From assembly GCF_001442755.1 (NCBI RefSeq), contig NZ_CP006367.1:1612001-1676000 (forward strand): a stretch of 64,000 nt of DNA, read 5' to 3'. Position numbers and translations under genes: made by a program. Below, piece after piece: positions 25,707 through 33,346 of this stretch (position 1 is its first letter; each line of letters starts with the position of its first letter). This DNA is from Aureimonas sp. AU20 (lineage in GTDB: Bacteria > Pseudomonadota > Alphaproteobacteria > Rhizobiales > Rhizobiaceae). The notes under the pieces were generated by a model. It saw nothing but the letters and a program-made list of their open reading frames with translations, searched no databases and was not told the origin of the DNA.

Positions 25707-26840
25707 TCAGATGACGTAGGAGCGCAGCGGCTCGAAGCCGTTGAAGGCGACCGCCGAATAGGTGGTCGTATAGGCGCCCGTGCCCTCGATCAGAACCTCG
25801 TCGCCCACTGTCAGCGAGATCGGCAGGGGATAGGGGGTCTTCTCGTAAAGCACGTCGGCCGAATCGCAGGTCGGTCCGGCGAGCACGCAGGGCTCCTTGC
25901 GGTCCTCGTCGCGCGCCGTCACGATGGGATAGCGGATCGCCTCGTCCATTGTCTCGGCGAGGCCGCCGAACTTGCCGATGTCGAGGAAGACCCAGCGATT
26001 GGCGTCTTCCACCGACTTCTTCGACACGAGCACGACCTCGGCCTTGATGACGCCGGCATCGCCCACCATACCCCGGCCCGGCTCGATGATCGTCTCGGGC
26101 AGGCGGTTGCCGAAATGGCGGCAGAGGCTGGCGAAGATGGCGCGGCCATAGGCCTGCGCGCTCGGCACGTCCTTGAGGTAGCGGGTCGGGAAGCCGCCGC
26201 CCATGTTGACGAGCGTCAGCGTGATGCCGCGCTCGGCCAGCGTGTTGAACACGAAGGCCGCGTCCGCCAGCGCGCCGTCCCAGGCCTGTGTGTCGCACTG
26301 CTGCGAGCCGACATGGAAGGAGACGCCGGTGGCGACCAGGCCGAGCGCCTGGGCATGGGTGAGCACATCCACCGCCATGGCCGGCACGCAGCCGAACTTG
26401 CGCGACAGCGGCCATTCGGCGCCCGCGCCATCGGTCAGCACGCGGCAGAAGACGCGCGCGCCAGGGGCGGCGCGGGCGACCTTCTCGACCTCTTCCACGC
26501 AGTCCACCGCGAAGAGCGAGACGCCGAGCGCATGGGCGGCCGCGACATCGCGCTCCTTCTTGATCGTGTTGCCGTAGGAGATGCGGTTCGCGCTCGCGCC
26601 GGCGTTCAGCGCCATCTCGATCTCCGCCACGGAGGCGCAGTCGAAATTGGAGCCGAGCGAGGCGAGGAGGCGCAGGATCTCGGGCGCCGGGTTGGCCTTC
26701 ACCGCGTAGTAGATTGCCGAATCGGGCAGCGCGCGACGGAAGGCCTGGTAATTGTCTTCCACCACGTCGAGATCGACCACGAGGCAAGGGCCGGTGGGAC
26801 GTCGGGTGGCGAGGAAATCGATGATGCGCTGCGTGGCCAT
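25707..26840 (-). CDS. Ornithine/lysine decarboxylase (type III PLP fold)
   Basis: A 377-residue PLP-dependent decarboxylase of the eukaryotic-like ODC fold (alanine racemase barrel). The PLP Lys is Lys48 in YAVKANP, the phosphate-binding stretch is VNMGGGFPTRY, the EPGRGMVGDAG motif holds the cofactor, and the C-terminal GPTCDSADV supplies the active-site Cys of the dimer interface. It produces putrescine from ornithine and possibly cadaverine from lysine, as do the alphaproteobacterial L/ODC enzymes. I place the start at ATG 26840, with GGAG 7 nt upstream. About 390 nt of structured leader lie between a candidate promoter and the start. A LysR regulator is divergent. Confidence 0.92.
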   Translation of the reverse strand: MATQRIIDFLATRRPTGPCLVVDLDVVEDNYQAFRRALPDSAIYYAVKANPAPEILRLLASLGSNFDCASVAEIEMALNAGASANRISYGNTIKKERDVAAAHALGVSLFAVDCVEEVEKVARAAPGARVFCRVLTDGAGAEWPLSRKFGCVPAMAVDVLTHAQALGLVATGVSFHVGSQQCDTQAWDGALADAAFVFNTLAERGITLTLVNMGGGFPTRYLKDVPSAQAYGRAIFASLCRHFGNRLPETIIEPGRGMVGDAGVIKAEVVLVSKKSVEDANRWVFLDIGKFGGLAETMDEAIRYPIVTARDEDRKEPCVLAGPTCDSADVLYEKTPYPLPISLTVGDEVLIEGTGAYTTTYSAVAFNGFEPLRSYVI

Positions 26841-27229
26841 GGGATAGCTCCGGTAAACCGCGGGGGTTGACGAGGAGCGCACGCGATCAACCCCACGAGC
26901 GGCCGGTGGAGACCCCGCTCATGGACTGAACGCGAAACGCGACAGACGACCGGTCCGAACGGCCGGGAGGCCGCGCAGGAACGGAGGATTGTGCCATGGC
27001 TTGGAGGGCTTGAACCCGCCGCACTTCAGGCAAGGATGGTGTGCCTCTGCAGTATTCCCGGAGATGGAGACCGGGAGAGACCAGAAAGGCCCGCACCGTC
27101 GTTGCTTCAAGGCGTCCACGATTTCGCCAGCAGCGAAACCGACCTGGAGACTAAACTCCAGTGACCGACCCGGTGATCTTCGCATTCGAAGGACCGGGGG
27201 ACGCCCACAGGCACGTGCGACATTGGGCA
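26841..27229 (-). ncRNA. Long structured 5' leader of the decarboxylase mRNA (speF-type element candidate)
   Basis: The roughly 390 nt between the predicted transcription start and the decarboxylase ATG contain several local hairpins. They are CTGGAG/CTCCAG with a TTTAGT loop on the transcribed strand (27144-27161), TTTCGC/GCGAAA (27122-27138), CCCGG/CCGGG (27057-27076), and a perfect 8-bp GGGGTTGA/TCAACCCC stem (26863-26894) that ends about 13 nt before the ribosome site. Corbino and colleagues described a conserved speF RNA element of similar length upstream of alphaproteobacterial ornithine decarboxylase genes (RF00518). Position, length and structure fit, but I could not align it to that model. 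A short in-frame uORF lies in it (ATG 26997 or 26922, stop 26887-26889). Confidence 0.5.
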
Positions 27230-27235
27230 GAGGCG

Positions 27236-27264
27236 GATATAAGTCCACCGGTCGGCTCAGACAA
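27236..27264 (-). promoter_or_regulatory. Candidate promoter of the decarboxylase transcript
   Basis: On the minus strand, TTGTCT (27264-27259) and TATATC (27241-27236) are separated by exactly 17 bases. This puts transcription start near 27229. The LysR gene on the other strand begins about 105 nt away, so a LysR site may overlap. Confidence 0.5.
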
Positions 27265-27370
27265 GCAAAAAATTCACCCTCTTCGGTGGATGTGAACCTG
27301 CTAAGGAAGCCAGTCTTCCGGTGTCGTCGGACGGCAACACAGGTCGGTTTTAGGCAAGGAACATGTGCCG

Positions 27371-28288
27371 ATGGATACGTTGACCCGGATGCGCGCTTTT
27401 TTGTCCGTGGTGGAGAGCGAGGGCTTCTCCGCCGCCGCGCGCAAGACCGGCCGCTCCAAGGCGCTTCTGTCAAAATACGTGCGCGAGCTGGAGGACGAAC
27501 TCGGCGTTCTCCTCATCAACCGCACCACGCGGCAGGTGGCCCTGACGGCGGCGGGCGAGATCTACGTGGCGCGCGCCTCCACCATCCTGGCCGATCTGGC
27601 GGCCTTGAACGAAGAAGCGCGCGAGGCGACCGGCGAGGCGAAGGGCGCGCTCCGCGTGACCGCCGCGCGCACGTTCGGCGACGCCGAGCTCGGGCTCAGC
27701 CTCGTGGAGTTCTCGGCCGCCCATCCCGACATCTCGCTCGACCTTCATCTCAACGACAGTTTCGTCAATCTGGTGGAGGAGGGCTTCGACGTCGCCATCC
27801 GCATGACGCGGCTCACCGATTCATCGATGATCGCGCGCCGGCTCGGCCAGCTCGACTTCGCCATCTGCGCGACGCCGGAATTCCTGCGCGAGCACGGCGT
27901 GCCCACCCATCCCACCGAAATTTCGCGCATGCCGGCGGTGATCGATTCCAACGCCAAGGCGCTCTACAACTGGACCTTCCGCGACCCCAAGACGGGCGAC
28001 CCGATTCCCATCAACGTCTCCGGCCGCTTCTCCGCGAACTCGCCCTACACGGTTCGCGCCGCGACCTTGGCCGGCCTCGGCGTCGCGCTGATCCCCGAAT
28101 TCGTGGTGCGGCAGGACATCGCCGACGGGCGTCTGGTGTCGATTCTCGATGAATTCGTGCCGCACGATGCCGGCATCTACGCGGTTTTTCCCCATCGCCG
28201 ACATTTGCCGGCGCGAACGCGCGTGTTTGTTGACTTCTTGGCAACCTGGTTTCGAAAGAATTGCCCGGGTCGCGAGCCCGCCGCTTGA
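27371..28288 (+). CDS. LysR family transcriptional regulator
   Basis: A 305-residue LTTR. The N-terminal winged helix reads MDTLTRMRAFLSVVESEGF with recognition helix RKTGRSKALLSKYVRELE; the usual SQPA/SQSALS-type motif is replaced by GRSKALLSKY. The effector-binding domain follows (ARTFGDAELGLSLVEF, LIPEFVVRQDIADGRL). ATG 27371 has AAGGA about 10 nt upstream; a GTG at 27365 is less likely. It is divergent from the ornithine/lysine decarboxylase gene, so it is a candidate regulator of that gene, although this subgroup often controls unlinked oxidoreductases. Confidence 0.9.
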   Translation: MDTLTRMRAFLSVVESEGFSAAARKTGRSKALLSKYVRELEDELGVLLINRTTRQVALTAAGEIYVARASTILADLAALNEEAREATGEAKGALRVTAARTFGDAELGLSLVEFSAAHPDISLDLHLNDSFVNLVEEGFDVAIRMTRLTDSSMIARRLGQLDFAICATPEFLREHGVPTHPTEISRMPAVIDSNAKALYNWTFRDPKTGDPIPINVSGRFSANSPYTVRAATLAGLGVALIPEFVVRQDIADGRLVSILDEFVPHDAGIYAVFPHRRHLPARTRVFVDFLATWFRKNCPGREPAA

Positions 28289-28331
28289 CCGCCTCGGTCG
28301 TGGCGGGGCCGCTTTGATCCGAGGTCAGTCC

Positions 28332-28859
28332 ATGGTCCGCTTCCGCGCACTTGCCGCTTGCGCCGCTTTCACCCTTTCCCTCGCCTTCGGCCCTGCGCCG
28401 GCTCTTGCCGCCGTGCCGACCGCCGACCGGCAGGAGACGCTGTTCCTGGGCGACTACGAGCCGGGGACGATCGTCGTCTTCACCGGCGCCCGCCAGCTCT
28501 TCCTCGTCACCGGCCACGAGCGGGCGCTGAAATACGACATCGCGGTGGGCAAGCCGAGCGAGCAGTGGTTCGGCACGAGCTGGGTGTCGAAGAAGCGCCT
28601 CAACCCGATCTGGGTGCCGACGCCCTCCATGCGCGAAGCCAAGCCCACCCTGCCGGTCTCGGTCGGCCCGGGACCCAGCAATCCGCTCGGCAAGCGGGCG
28701 ATGAATTTGGGCTGGGGCACCTATCGCATCCACGGCACCAACTCGCCGAACTCCATCGGCTCGGCCGCCTCCGCCGGCTGCTTCCGCATGCGCAACGCCG
28801 ATGTGGAAGACCTGTTCGAGCGCGTCCATGTCGGCGCGCAGGTCGTGGTGCTGCAGTAG
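28332..28859 (+). CDS. L,D-transpeptidase (YkuD/ErfK family)
   Basis: A 175-residue periplasmic enzyme with a signal peptide (residues 1-26, ending ALAA). The YkuD catalytic block is complete: IHGTNSPNSIGSAASAGCFRM, with His and the nucleophile Cys in the S-x-G-C-x-R-M motif. It forms 3-3 peptidoglycan cross-links or attaches proteins to peptidoglycan. The start is ATG 28332. There are no LysM or other substrate-binding domains. It is followed after about 100 nt by the DUF1007-NicO pair, so it may be in the same transcript, but no functional link is obvious. Confidence 0.9.
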   Translation: MVRFRALAACAAFTLSLAFGPAPALAAVPTADRQETLFLGDYEPGTIVVFTGARQLFLVTGHERALKYDIAVGKPSEQWFGTSWVSKKRLNPIWVPTPSMREAKPTLPVSVGPGPSNPLGKRAMNLGWGTYRIHGTNSPNSIGSAASAGCFRMRNADVEDLFERVHVGAQVVVLQ

Positions 28860-28961
28860 CGCTGGTGCGAGGCGGGGCGAGCGGGGCGCTCCCGCTTGCC
28901 TTGTCCCCAATTTGGCCGTTCTTTGCCCGTCCAACGAAGCGAATCGAACGGGGACTGCGGC

Positions 28962-29633
28962 ATGAATCGCAAACGGATGGTGCGGGCGGGCGCTGGCGCG
29001 CTGGCTCTATGTCTTTCCGCCACCGGTCTGGCGAGCGCCCACCCCCATGTCTTCGCCGATTCGAAGATGGAGATCGTCGGGAACAAGGAGGGCAAGCTCG
29101 TCTCGCTGCGCAACATCTGGCGCTTCGACGAGCTTTTCTCCTCCTCGGTCGTGGTGGACTTCGACAAGAACGGCAACGGCAAGCTCGACCCGCCCGAACT
29201 CGAGGAGGTCGGCAAGACCGTTCTTGGCTCCATCGCCGAATGGGAGTTCTACACGTTCGTGTCGATCGGCGGGCGCGACATCAAGCTGAAGCCGCCGCAT
29301 CAGATCCGCGGCCTGTTCGACCATGGACAGCTGACGCTGTTCTTCGAGATGGTGCCGGCCGAGCCGGTGGACCTCACCAAGCAGAAGGTCACCTTCTCGG
29401 TCTATGACGAAAGCTATTTCGTCGCCTTCGATTTCGCCGACGAGAACAGCTACCAGCTGCTCGACCTGCCCAAGTCCTGCAAGAAGAGCTTCACGCGGCC
29501 GGACCCGGACGCCGACGCGTCGGAATGGATGAACTCGGTCTCCATGCTGAAGCCCGACCAGAAGCTGCCCGACGACGGGGTGAACTTCTCGCAGCTTCTG
29601 GCGACGCGCATCGACGTGACCTGCGCGCCTTGA
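28962..29633 (+). CDS. DUF1007 family periplasmic protein
   Basis: A 223-residue exported protein with a signal peptide (about 1-25). The mature N-terminus begins HPHVFADSKMEI, the hallmark HPHV-type start of DUF1007 (COG3683), where the N-terminal His residues may bind metal. An EF-hand-like DFDKNGNGKLDPPE segment (about residues 62-80) is also visible. DUF1007 proteins are usually paired with NicO/RcnA-type nickel-cobalt transporters, as here: the transporter gene starts 57 nt downstream. The role is probably metal binding for export or import of Ni/Co (or Zn); this is inferred from the pairing. Confidence 0.87.
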   Translation: MNRKRMVRAGAGALALCLSATGLASAHPHVFADSKMEIVGNKEGKLVSLRNIWRFDELFSSSVVVDFDKNGNGKLDPPELEEVGKTVLGSIAEWEFYTFVSIGGRDIKLKPPHQIRGLFDHGQLTLFFEMVPAEPVDLTKQKVTFSVYDESYFVAFDFADENSYQLLDLPKSCKKSFTRPDPDADASEWMNSVSMLKPDQKLPDDGVNFSQLLATRIDVTCAP

Positions 29634-29690
29634 GAGCGCGCTGAACCCCAAGCTTGGCTTCTGCTTCGAGCGATCCCGAAAGGCCCCTCC

Positions 29691-30767
29691 ATGCGTTCGT
29701 CCCTGCGCCTTGCCGGTCCCACGCTGGTTCTTCTCTGCCTGTTCAGCGGGGTGGCCCTCGCGCAGTCCTCGCTCGGCATCGGCAATGCGGAGGTGACCAC
29801 GGTGCCGAGCGGACCGCTGGCCGGGGTCTTCATGGAAATCCTCAGCATCCAGCGCGCCTTCTTCGTGGATCTGCGCCATGCGCTGGTCGGCATCAGGGAC
29901 GGGCAGGGCGGGCTGTCCTGGCTGGTCGGCCTGTCCTTCGTCTACGGCGTGTTCCACGCCGCCGGGCCGGGCCACGGCAAGGCTGTGATCTCCTCCTACA
30001 TGCTCGCCAACGAGGTGGAGTTGAAGCGCGGCATCGCACTGTCCTTCGCCTCGGCGCTGGCCCAAGGCCTGTCGGCGGGCCTCATCGTTGCCTTCGGCTG
30101 GGTGGTGCTGCGCGGCACGTCGATGTCGATGACGAAGGTCGCCTTCGGTCTGGAACTCGCCTCCTATCTTTCGGTCGGCCTGATCGGCCTTTGGCTGGTC
30201 CTTCGAAAGGGGCGGGCGCTTCTGCGCCGCCTGCCGTCGCTCGCGCTTCTGCTGCGTCCGACGGGACGGGGGCCGGAGGGGCTGGCCTTCGCCGGGCAAG
30301 GCACCTTCTCCGATGCAAGCCAGCGCCGGCCCCGGCACCTGCAGCGAGCCTCGGGCGCCTATGGCGCGGATGTCTGCGACGATGCGGCGGGAGACGCCTG
30401 CGACTGCGGCCGGCCGCATATCCTGGCCCCGGCCGAGCTCAGCGCAGCCGGCTTTTCCTGGCGCTCGGGTCTGGCCGCCGTGGTGGCGATCGGCCTGCGC
30501 CCCTGCTCGGGCGCGATCGTGGTGCTGACCTTCGCGTTGCTCAACGGCCTCTACGGCAGCGGCGCGCTCTCGGTCGCCGCCATGGCGCTGGGCACGGCGA
30601 TCACCGTGTCGGCGCTTGCCACGCTCGCGGTCCTGGCGAAGGACGTGGTTTTGCGCCTCGGCCAGGGCGCGGCGCGCCTGCGCCCCTTGCGCGCCGCGCT
30701 GGAACTGGCCGGCGCGCTGCTTCTGGTCTTTCTCGGCTTCGGACTGCTCCTGGCCTCGCTGCCCTGA
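29691..30767 (+). CDS. NicO/RcnA family nickel-cobalt transporter
   Basis: A 358-residue inner-membrane transporter with an N-terminal signal-like segment and about six further hydrophobic helices. Family motifs are FHAAGPGHGKAVI in an early helix and GLRPCSGAIVVL in a later one, which hold the conserved His/Asp and Arg-Pro-Cys residues of the NicO fold. A cytoplasmic loop (about residues 200-245) carries a Cys/Asp-rich stretch, DVCDDAAGDACDCGRPH, in the place where other members have a His-rich metal loop. It forms an operon with the DUF1007 gene. Direction of transport cannot be told from sequence. It is convergent with, and 1 nt from, the next gene's stop. Confidence 0.9.
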   Translation: MRSSLRLAGPTLVLLCLFSGVALAQSSLGIGNAEVTTVPSGPLAGVFMEILSIQRAFFVDLRHALVGIRDGQGGLSWLVGLSFVYGVFHAAGPGHGKAVISSYMLANEVELKRGIALSFASALAQGLSAGLIVAFGWVVLRGTSMSMTKVAFGLELASYLSVGLIGLWLVLRKGRALLRRLPSLALLLRPTGRGPEGLAFAGQGTFSDASQRRPRHLQRASGAYGADVCDDAAGDACDCGRPHILAPAELSAAGFSWRSGLAAVVAIGLRPCSGAIVVLTFALLNGLYGSGALSVAAMALGTAITVSALATLAVLAKDVVLRLGQGAARLRPLRAALELAGALLLVFLGFGLLLASLP

Positions 30768-30768
30768 T

Positions 30769-31530
30769 TCAGCGCCGCCGGGCGTCGCGGCGCTCGGCGC
30801 AGGCCTTGGCGAAGGCTTCGAAAATGGCGCGCGAGGGCGCGTCGCTCATTGCCCAATATTCCGGGTGCCACTGAACGCCGAGCGCGAAGCTTGCGGCGGC
30901 GGGCACCGACACGGCCTCGATCGTTCCGTCCTCGGCCCGCGCCTCGACCGCAAGCCCGTCGGCCAACCGGTCGATCGCCTGCCGATGTAGCGAATTGACG
31001 GCGAAGGGCGCCGTGCCCACGAGCCCCGCCAGCCGGCCGCCCGGTTCAGGGCTCACGGGATGGCGAAGCGCGAAGCGCTCGCTCTGCTCGGGATGGGACG
31101 GCGCGCGATGGTCCATCCGCCCGGCCGCATCCTGGATCTCGGTGGCGAGCGATCCGCCCAGCGCCACGTTCAGCTCCTGATGCCCTCGGCAGATCGCCAG
31201 AAGCGGCACGCCGCCTTCGATCGCCTTGCGGATCATGGCGAGCGACAGCCGGTCGCGCGCGGGGTCGAAGGGCTCGTGGGCCGGGCTGGGCTCGACGCCG
31301 TAAAGCGCGGGATGGACGTTGGACACCGACCCGGTGACGAGCACGCCGTCGATCCGCTCGAACAGGAGGTCGAGATCGCTCTCCTCTGCCAGCGCCGGCA
31401 CGATCACCGGCAGCGCGCCGGCCACGTCCCGGATCGCCGCGAGATAGGTGCTGGGGCTGGCGTGCCAGGAATAGTTCTCGAACTCCCTGACATCGGCCGG
31501 AACCGCCACGAGAAGCCCGTTCGCGCTCAT
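30769..31530 (-). CDS. Gamma-glutamyl-gamma-aminobutyrate hydrolase-like (peptidase C26, PuuD type)
   Basis: A 253-residue class I glutamine-amidotransferase-fold hydrolase. The nucleophile Cys lies in LLAICRGHQELNVALGG and the catalytic His-Glu pair in GVQWHPEY. This is the PuuD/peptidase C26 pattern, cleaving the gamma-glutamyl bond of gamma-Glu-GABA in putrescine breakdown. The start is ATG 31530, with AAGGTGAC upstream; the open frame reaches 31656 but the extra part is not family-like. Other puu genes are not adjacent, though a decarboxylase producing putrescine is encoded 4 kb away. The substrate is therefore tentative. Confidence 0.87.
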   Translation of the reverse strand: MSANGLLVAVPADVREFENYSWHASPSTYLAAIRDVAGALPVIVPALAEESDLDLLFERIDGVLVTGSVSNVHPALYGVEPSPAHEPFDPARDRLSLAMIRKAIEGGVPLLAICRGHQELNVALGGSLATEIQDAAGRMDHRAPSHPEQSERFALRHPVSPEPGGRLAGLVGTAPFAVNSLHRQAIDRLADGLAVEARAEDGTIEAVSVPAAASFALGVQWHPEYWAMSDAPSRAIFEAFAKACAERRDARRR

Positions 31531-31649
31531 GAGACTTGTCACCTTTCCCGCCAAAATCGGCCCGCTCGGCCCTGAACCTGTCGCATGGCATACGCCCCGG
31601 CGCCCCTGCAAGCCCTGGGTCAGCCGCAGGGCGGCGGCGCCGGGCGGCG

Positions 31650-31664
31650 TTAACACCTCGTTAA
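31650..31664. promoter_or_regulatory. Candidate CtrA-binding box (TTAA-N7-TTAA) upstream of the ParA-like gene
   Basis: TTAACACCTCGTTAA, followed by C, is a perfect full site with both TTAAC halves. It lies about 150 nt upstream of the ParA-like ATG and 120 nt upstream of the divergent hydrolase ATG. Additional TTAA half-sites follow at about 31677 and 31698. Confidence 0.55.
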
Positions 31665-31811
31665 CCCTAACCGAACTTTAATCAATCCTGCGAGGAGCTT
31701 AACGGCCGGTTCCTCCCGCCGGCCATCTCCTCAAACCGATTGTTTCAACCCAGCGCGACGCCACAGCTCCCGTGCGGCAGAGCTTTTGCGCGCCTTGTGA
31801 AAAGGCATGCC

Positions 31812-32519
31812 ATGATCCCCGTTCTGTCCATCGGATCTCTCAAGACCTCCGGTTCCTCCACCCTGGCCTTGGCGCTCGCGGGCGTTGCCTCGGCGGCGGA
31901 CATTCCCGTCGTGCTCATCGACGCGGCGCGTGACAAGGACCTCGTGGAATGGGGCACCAAGCCCGGTCGCCCCGAGCGCTGCACGGTCGAGGTGGCCGAC
32001 GACGAAATGGCGCTGGAGCGTCTGGTACGCGCTGCGCGCCGTCGCGGCGAAGTCGCGATCATCGATGCCGGCGACAATGCCGATCTCCTACGCGCCGGTG
32101 CCCGCCTTGCCGACCGGGCGTTGATCCCGGTGCGCTTCTCGCCGCTCTCGGCCTATGCCGCGCTCGCCACGGACCAGCTTCTGCGCATGGAAATGGGCAA
32201 GGGCCGACGCGACCGCGACTGGGCCTTCGTCGCCAGCGCCGTGACCACCATTCCGAGCCGTATCGCGCGCACCATCGAGACGATGATCGAACGCTCGCCC
32301 ACCCCGCGCCTGGAAACCGGGCTGGTGCAGCGCGCCGCCTATGAGGCGTCCTTCCTCCATGGCGGTACGCTGTTCAACCTCACCGAAGAGCATGTTTCGG
32401 GCCTAGACCGCGCCCGCACCGAGGCCACGATGCTGGCCTATGAGGTCGGCCTTCTGGGCGAGCGCTTCGGCTCGCAGGGCACGGGCCACATCGAGAGCGG
32501 CTACGCCCGCGCCGCCTGA
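31812..32519 (+). CDS. ParA/MinD-like ATPase with degenerate P-loop
   Basis: A 235-residue SIMIBI-type protein without its usual partner. The N-terminus IPVLSIGSLKTSGSSTLALALA sits where ParA proteins have the deviant Walker A KGGxGKST. The signature Lys remains (LKTSG) but the second Lys (GK[ST]) is Ser here (GSST). Walker A-prime-like VVLIDAARDKD and Walker B-like VAIIDAGDN follow, with a RALIPVRFS segment. ParB-like or MinC/E-like genes are absent. It may hydrolyse ATP poorly or only bind it. It is followed by a terminator and RecX, and preceded by a CtrA-like box. Partitioning, polar localisation or secretion roles are all possible; none is shown. Confidence 0.8.
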   Translation: MIPVLSIGSLKTSGSSTLALALAGVASAADIPVVLIDAARDKDLVEWGTKPGRPERCTVEVADDEMALERLVRAARRRGEVAIIDAGDNADLLRAGARLADRALIPVRFSPLSAYAALATDQLLRMEMGKGRRDRDWAFVASAVTTIPSRIARTIETMIERSPTPRLETGLVQRAAYEASFLHGGTLFNLTEEHVSGLDRARTEATMLAYEVGLLGERFGSQGTGHIESGYARAA

Positions 32520-32546
32520 TAGTCGATGTCGATCCTTTCTGGAATG

Positions 32547-32573
32547 GGCCGGTGCGCGAGCGCCGGCCTTTTT
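32547..32573 (+). terminator. Rho-independent terminator after the ParA-like gene
   Basis: GGCCGG and CCGGCC arms with a GC-rich inner part, followed by TTTTT, about 28 nt after the stop. Confidence 0.75.
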
Positions 32574-32626
32574 CGTGTCGGGCTATGCCCTTGGTGTAGG
32601 CCCGCATCGGCCCTATAGATCGGCTC

Positions 32627-33172
32627 ATGCGCCGCCCCAGTCCCACCGACGAGCCCAAGCCCCCGAAGCCGATCACGGCCGACTGGCTTTTTCGAGCCGC
32701 CGCCCATTATCTCGAGCGCTATGCCGCCAGCACGGCGCATCTGAAGCGCGTCCTGGCGCGCAAGGTGACGCGGCGCGCTATGCTGCGCGGCGAGGACGCG
32801 TCGGCCTTTTCCGGGCTGGTGGACGAGACGGTCGCGCGTTTCGTGGAGCTGAAGCTGCTCGACGATCGCGCCTTCGCCGAGGCCAAGCTCGCCAGCCTTC
32901 GCCGGCGCGGCGCCTCGCGCCGCCACAGCGCGATGAAGCTCAGCGAGAAGGGCGTAGATCGCGAGACGGTGGCGAGCGTGATAGAAGCCGACGAGACGGA
33001 CGAGGAGGGCGCGGCCAGGGCCTTGGCCAAGCGCCGCCGCCTCGGGCCGCATCGCACCAGCGGCCGGGCCGAGCGGCGCGACAAGGACATCGCCGCTCTC
33101 ATGCGCGCGGGCTTTTCGTACTCCGTCGCCATGGCCGCCATCGACGCCGAGCCCGAGCCGGACACGTTCTGA
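32627..33172 (+). CDS. recX: Regulatory protein RecX
   Basis: A 181-residue helical protein of the RecX family, which binds and inhibits RecA filaments. The three-helix repeats are visible: YAASTAHLKRVLARKVTRRA, then VARFVELKLLDDRAFAEAKL with the conserved LDD-x-x-FA, and SRRHSAMKLSEKGVDRE followed by MRAGFSYSVAMAAID. An N-terminal basic/proline-rich stretch precedes the domain. recA is not adjacent in this window, as is common in alphaproteobacteria. It is encoded alone between the ParA-like gene and the DJ-1 gene. Confidence 0.88.
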   Translation: MRRPSPTDEPKPPKPITADWLFRAAAHYLERYAASTAHLKRVLARKVTRRAMLRGEDASAFSGLVDETVARFVELKLLDDRAFAEAKLASLRRRGASRRHSAMKLSEKGVDRETVASVIEADETDEEGAARALAKRRRLGPHRTSGRAERRDKDIAALMRAGFSYSVAMAAIDAEPEPDTF

Positions 33173-33346
33173 ACAACGGTCATTATTCGATCGTGCAAGC
33201 GAGACTGCGGCGCGATCGATTGCGCCACTTTCGGGGAACCATCCCGAATCGCCTCCGTTAGCTCCCCGAACGGCCCTGTGGTGCCGCGCCGCGAGCGGCG
33301 CTTCGCAGCATCCGAAAGGGCCGCCAATACGCAAGAGGATTTTCCC

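Noticed and set aside
27001..27030. GGGTTCAAGCCC-like sequence on the minus strand in the decarboxylase leader
   Set aside because: It resembles a T-loop, but no cloverleaf forms. It is part of the structured leader.
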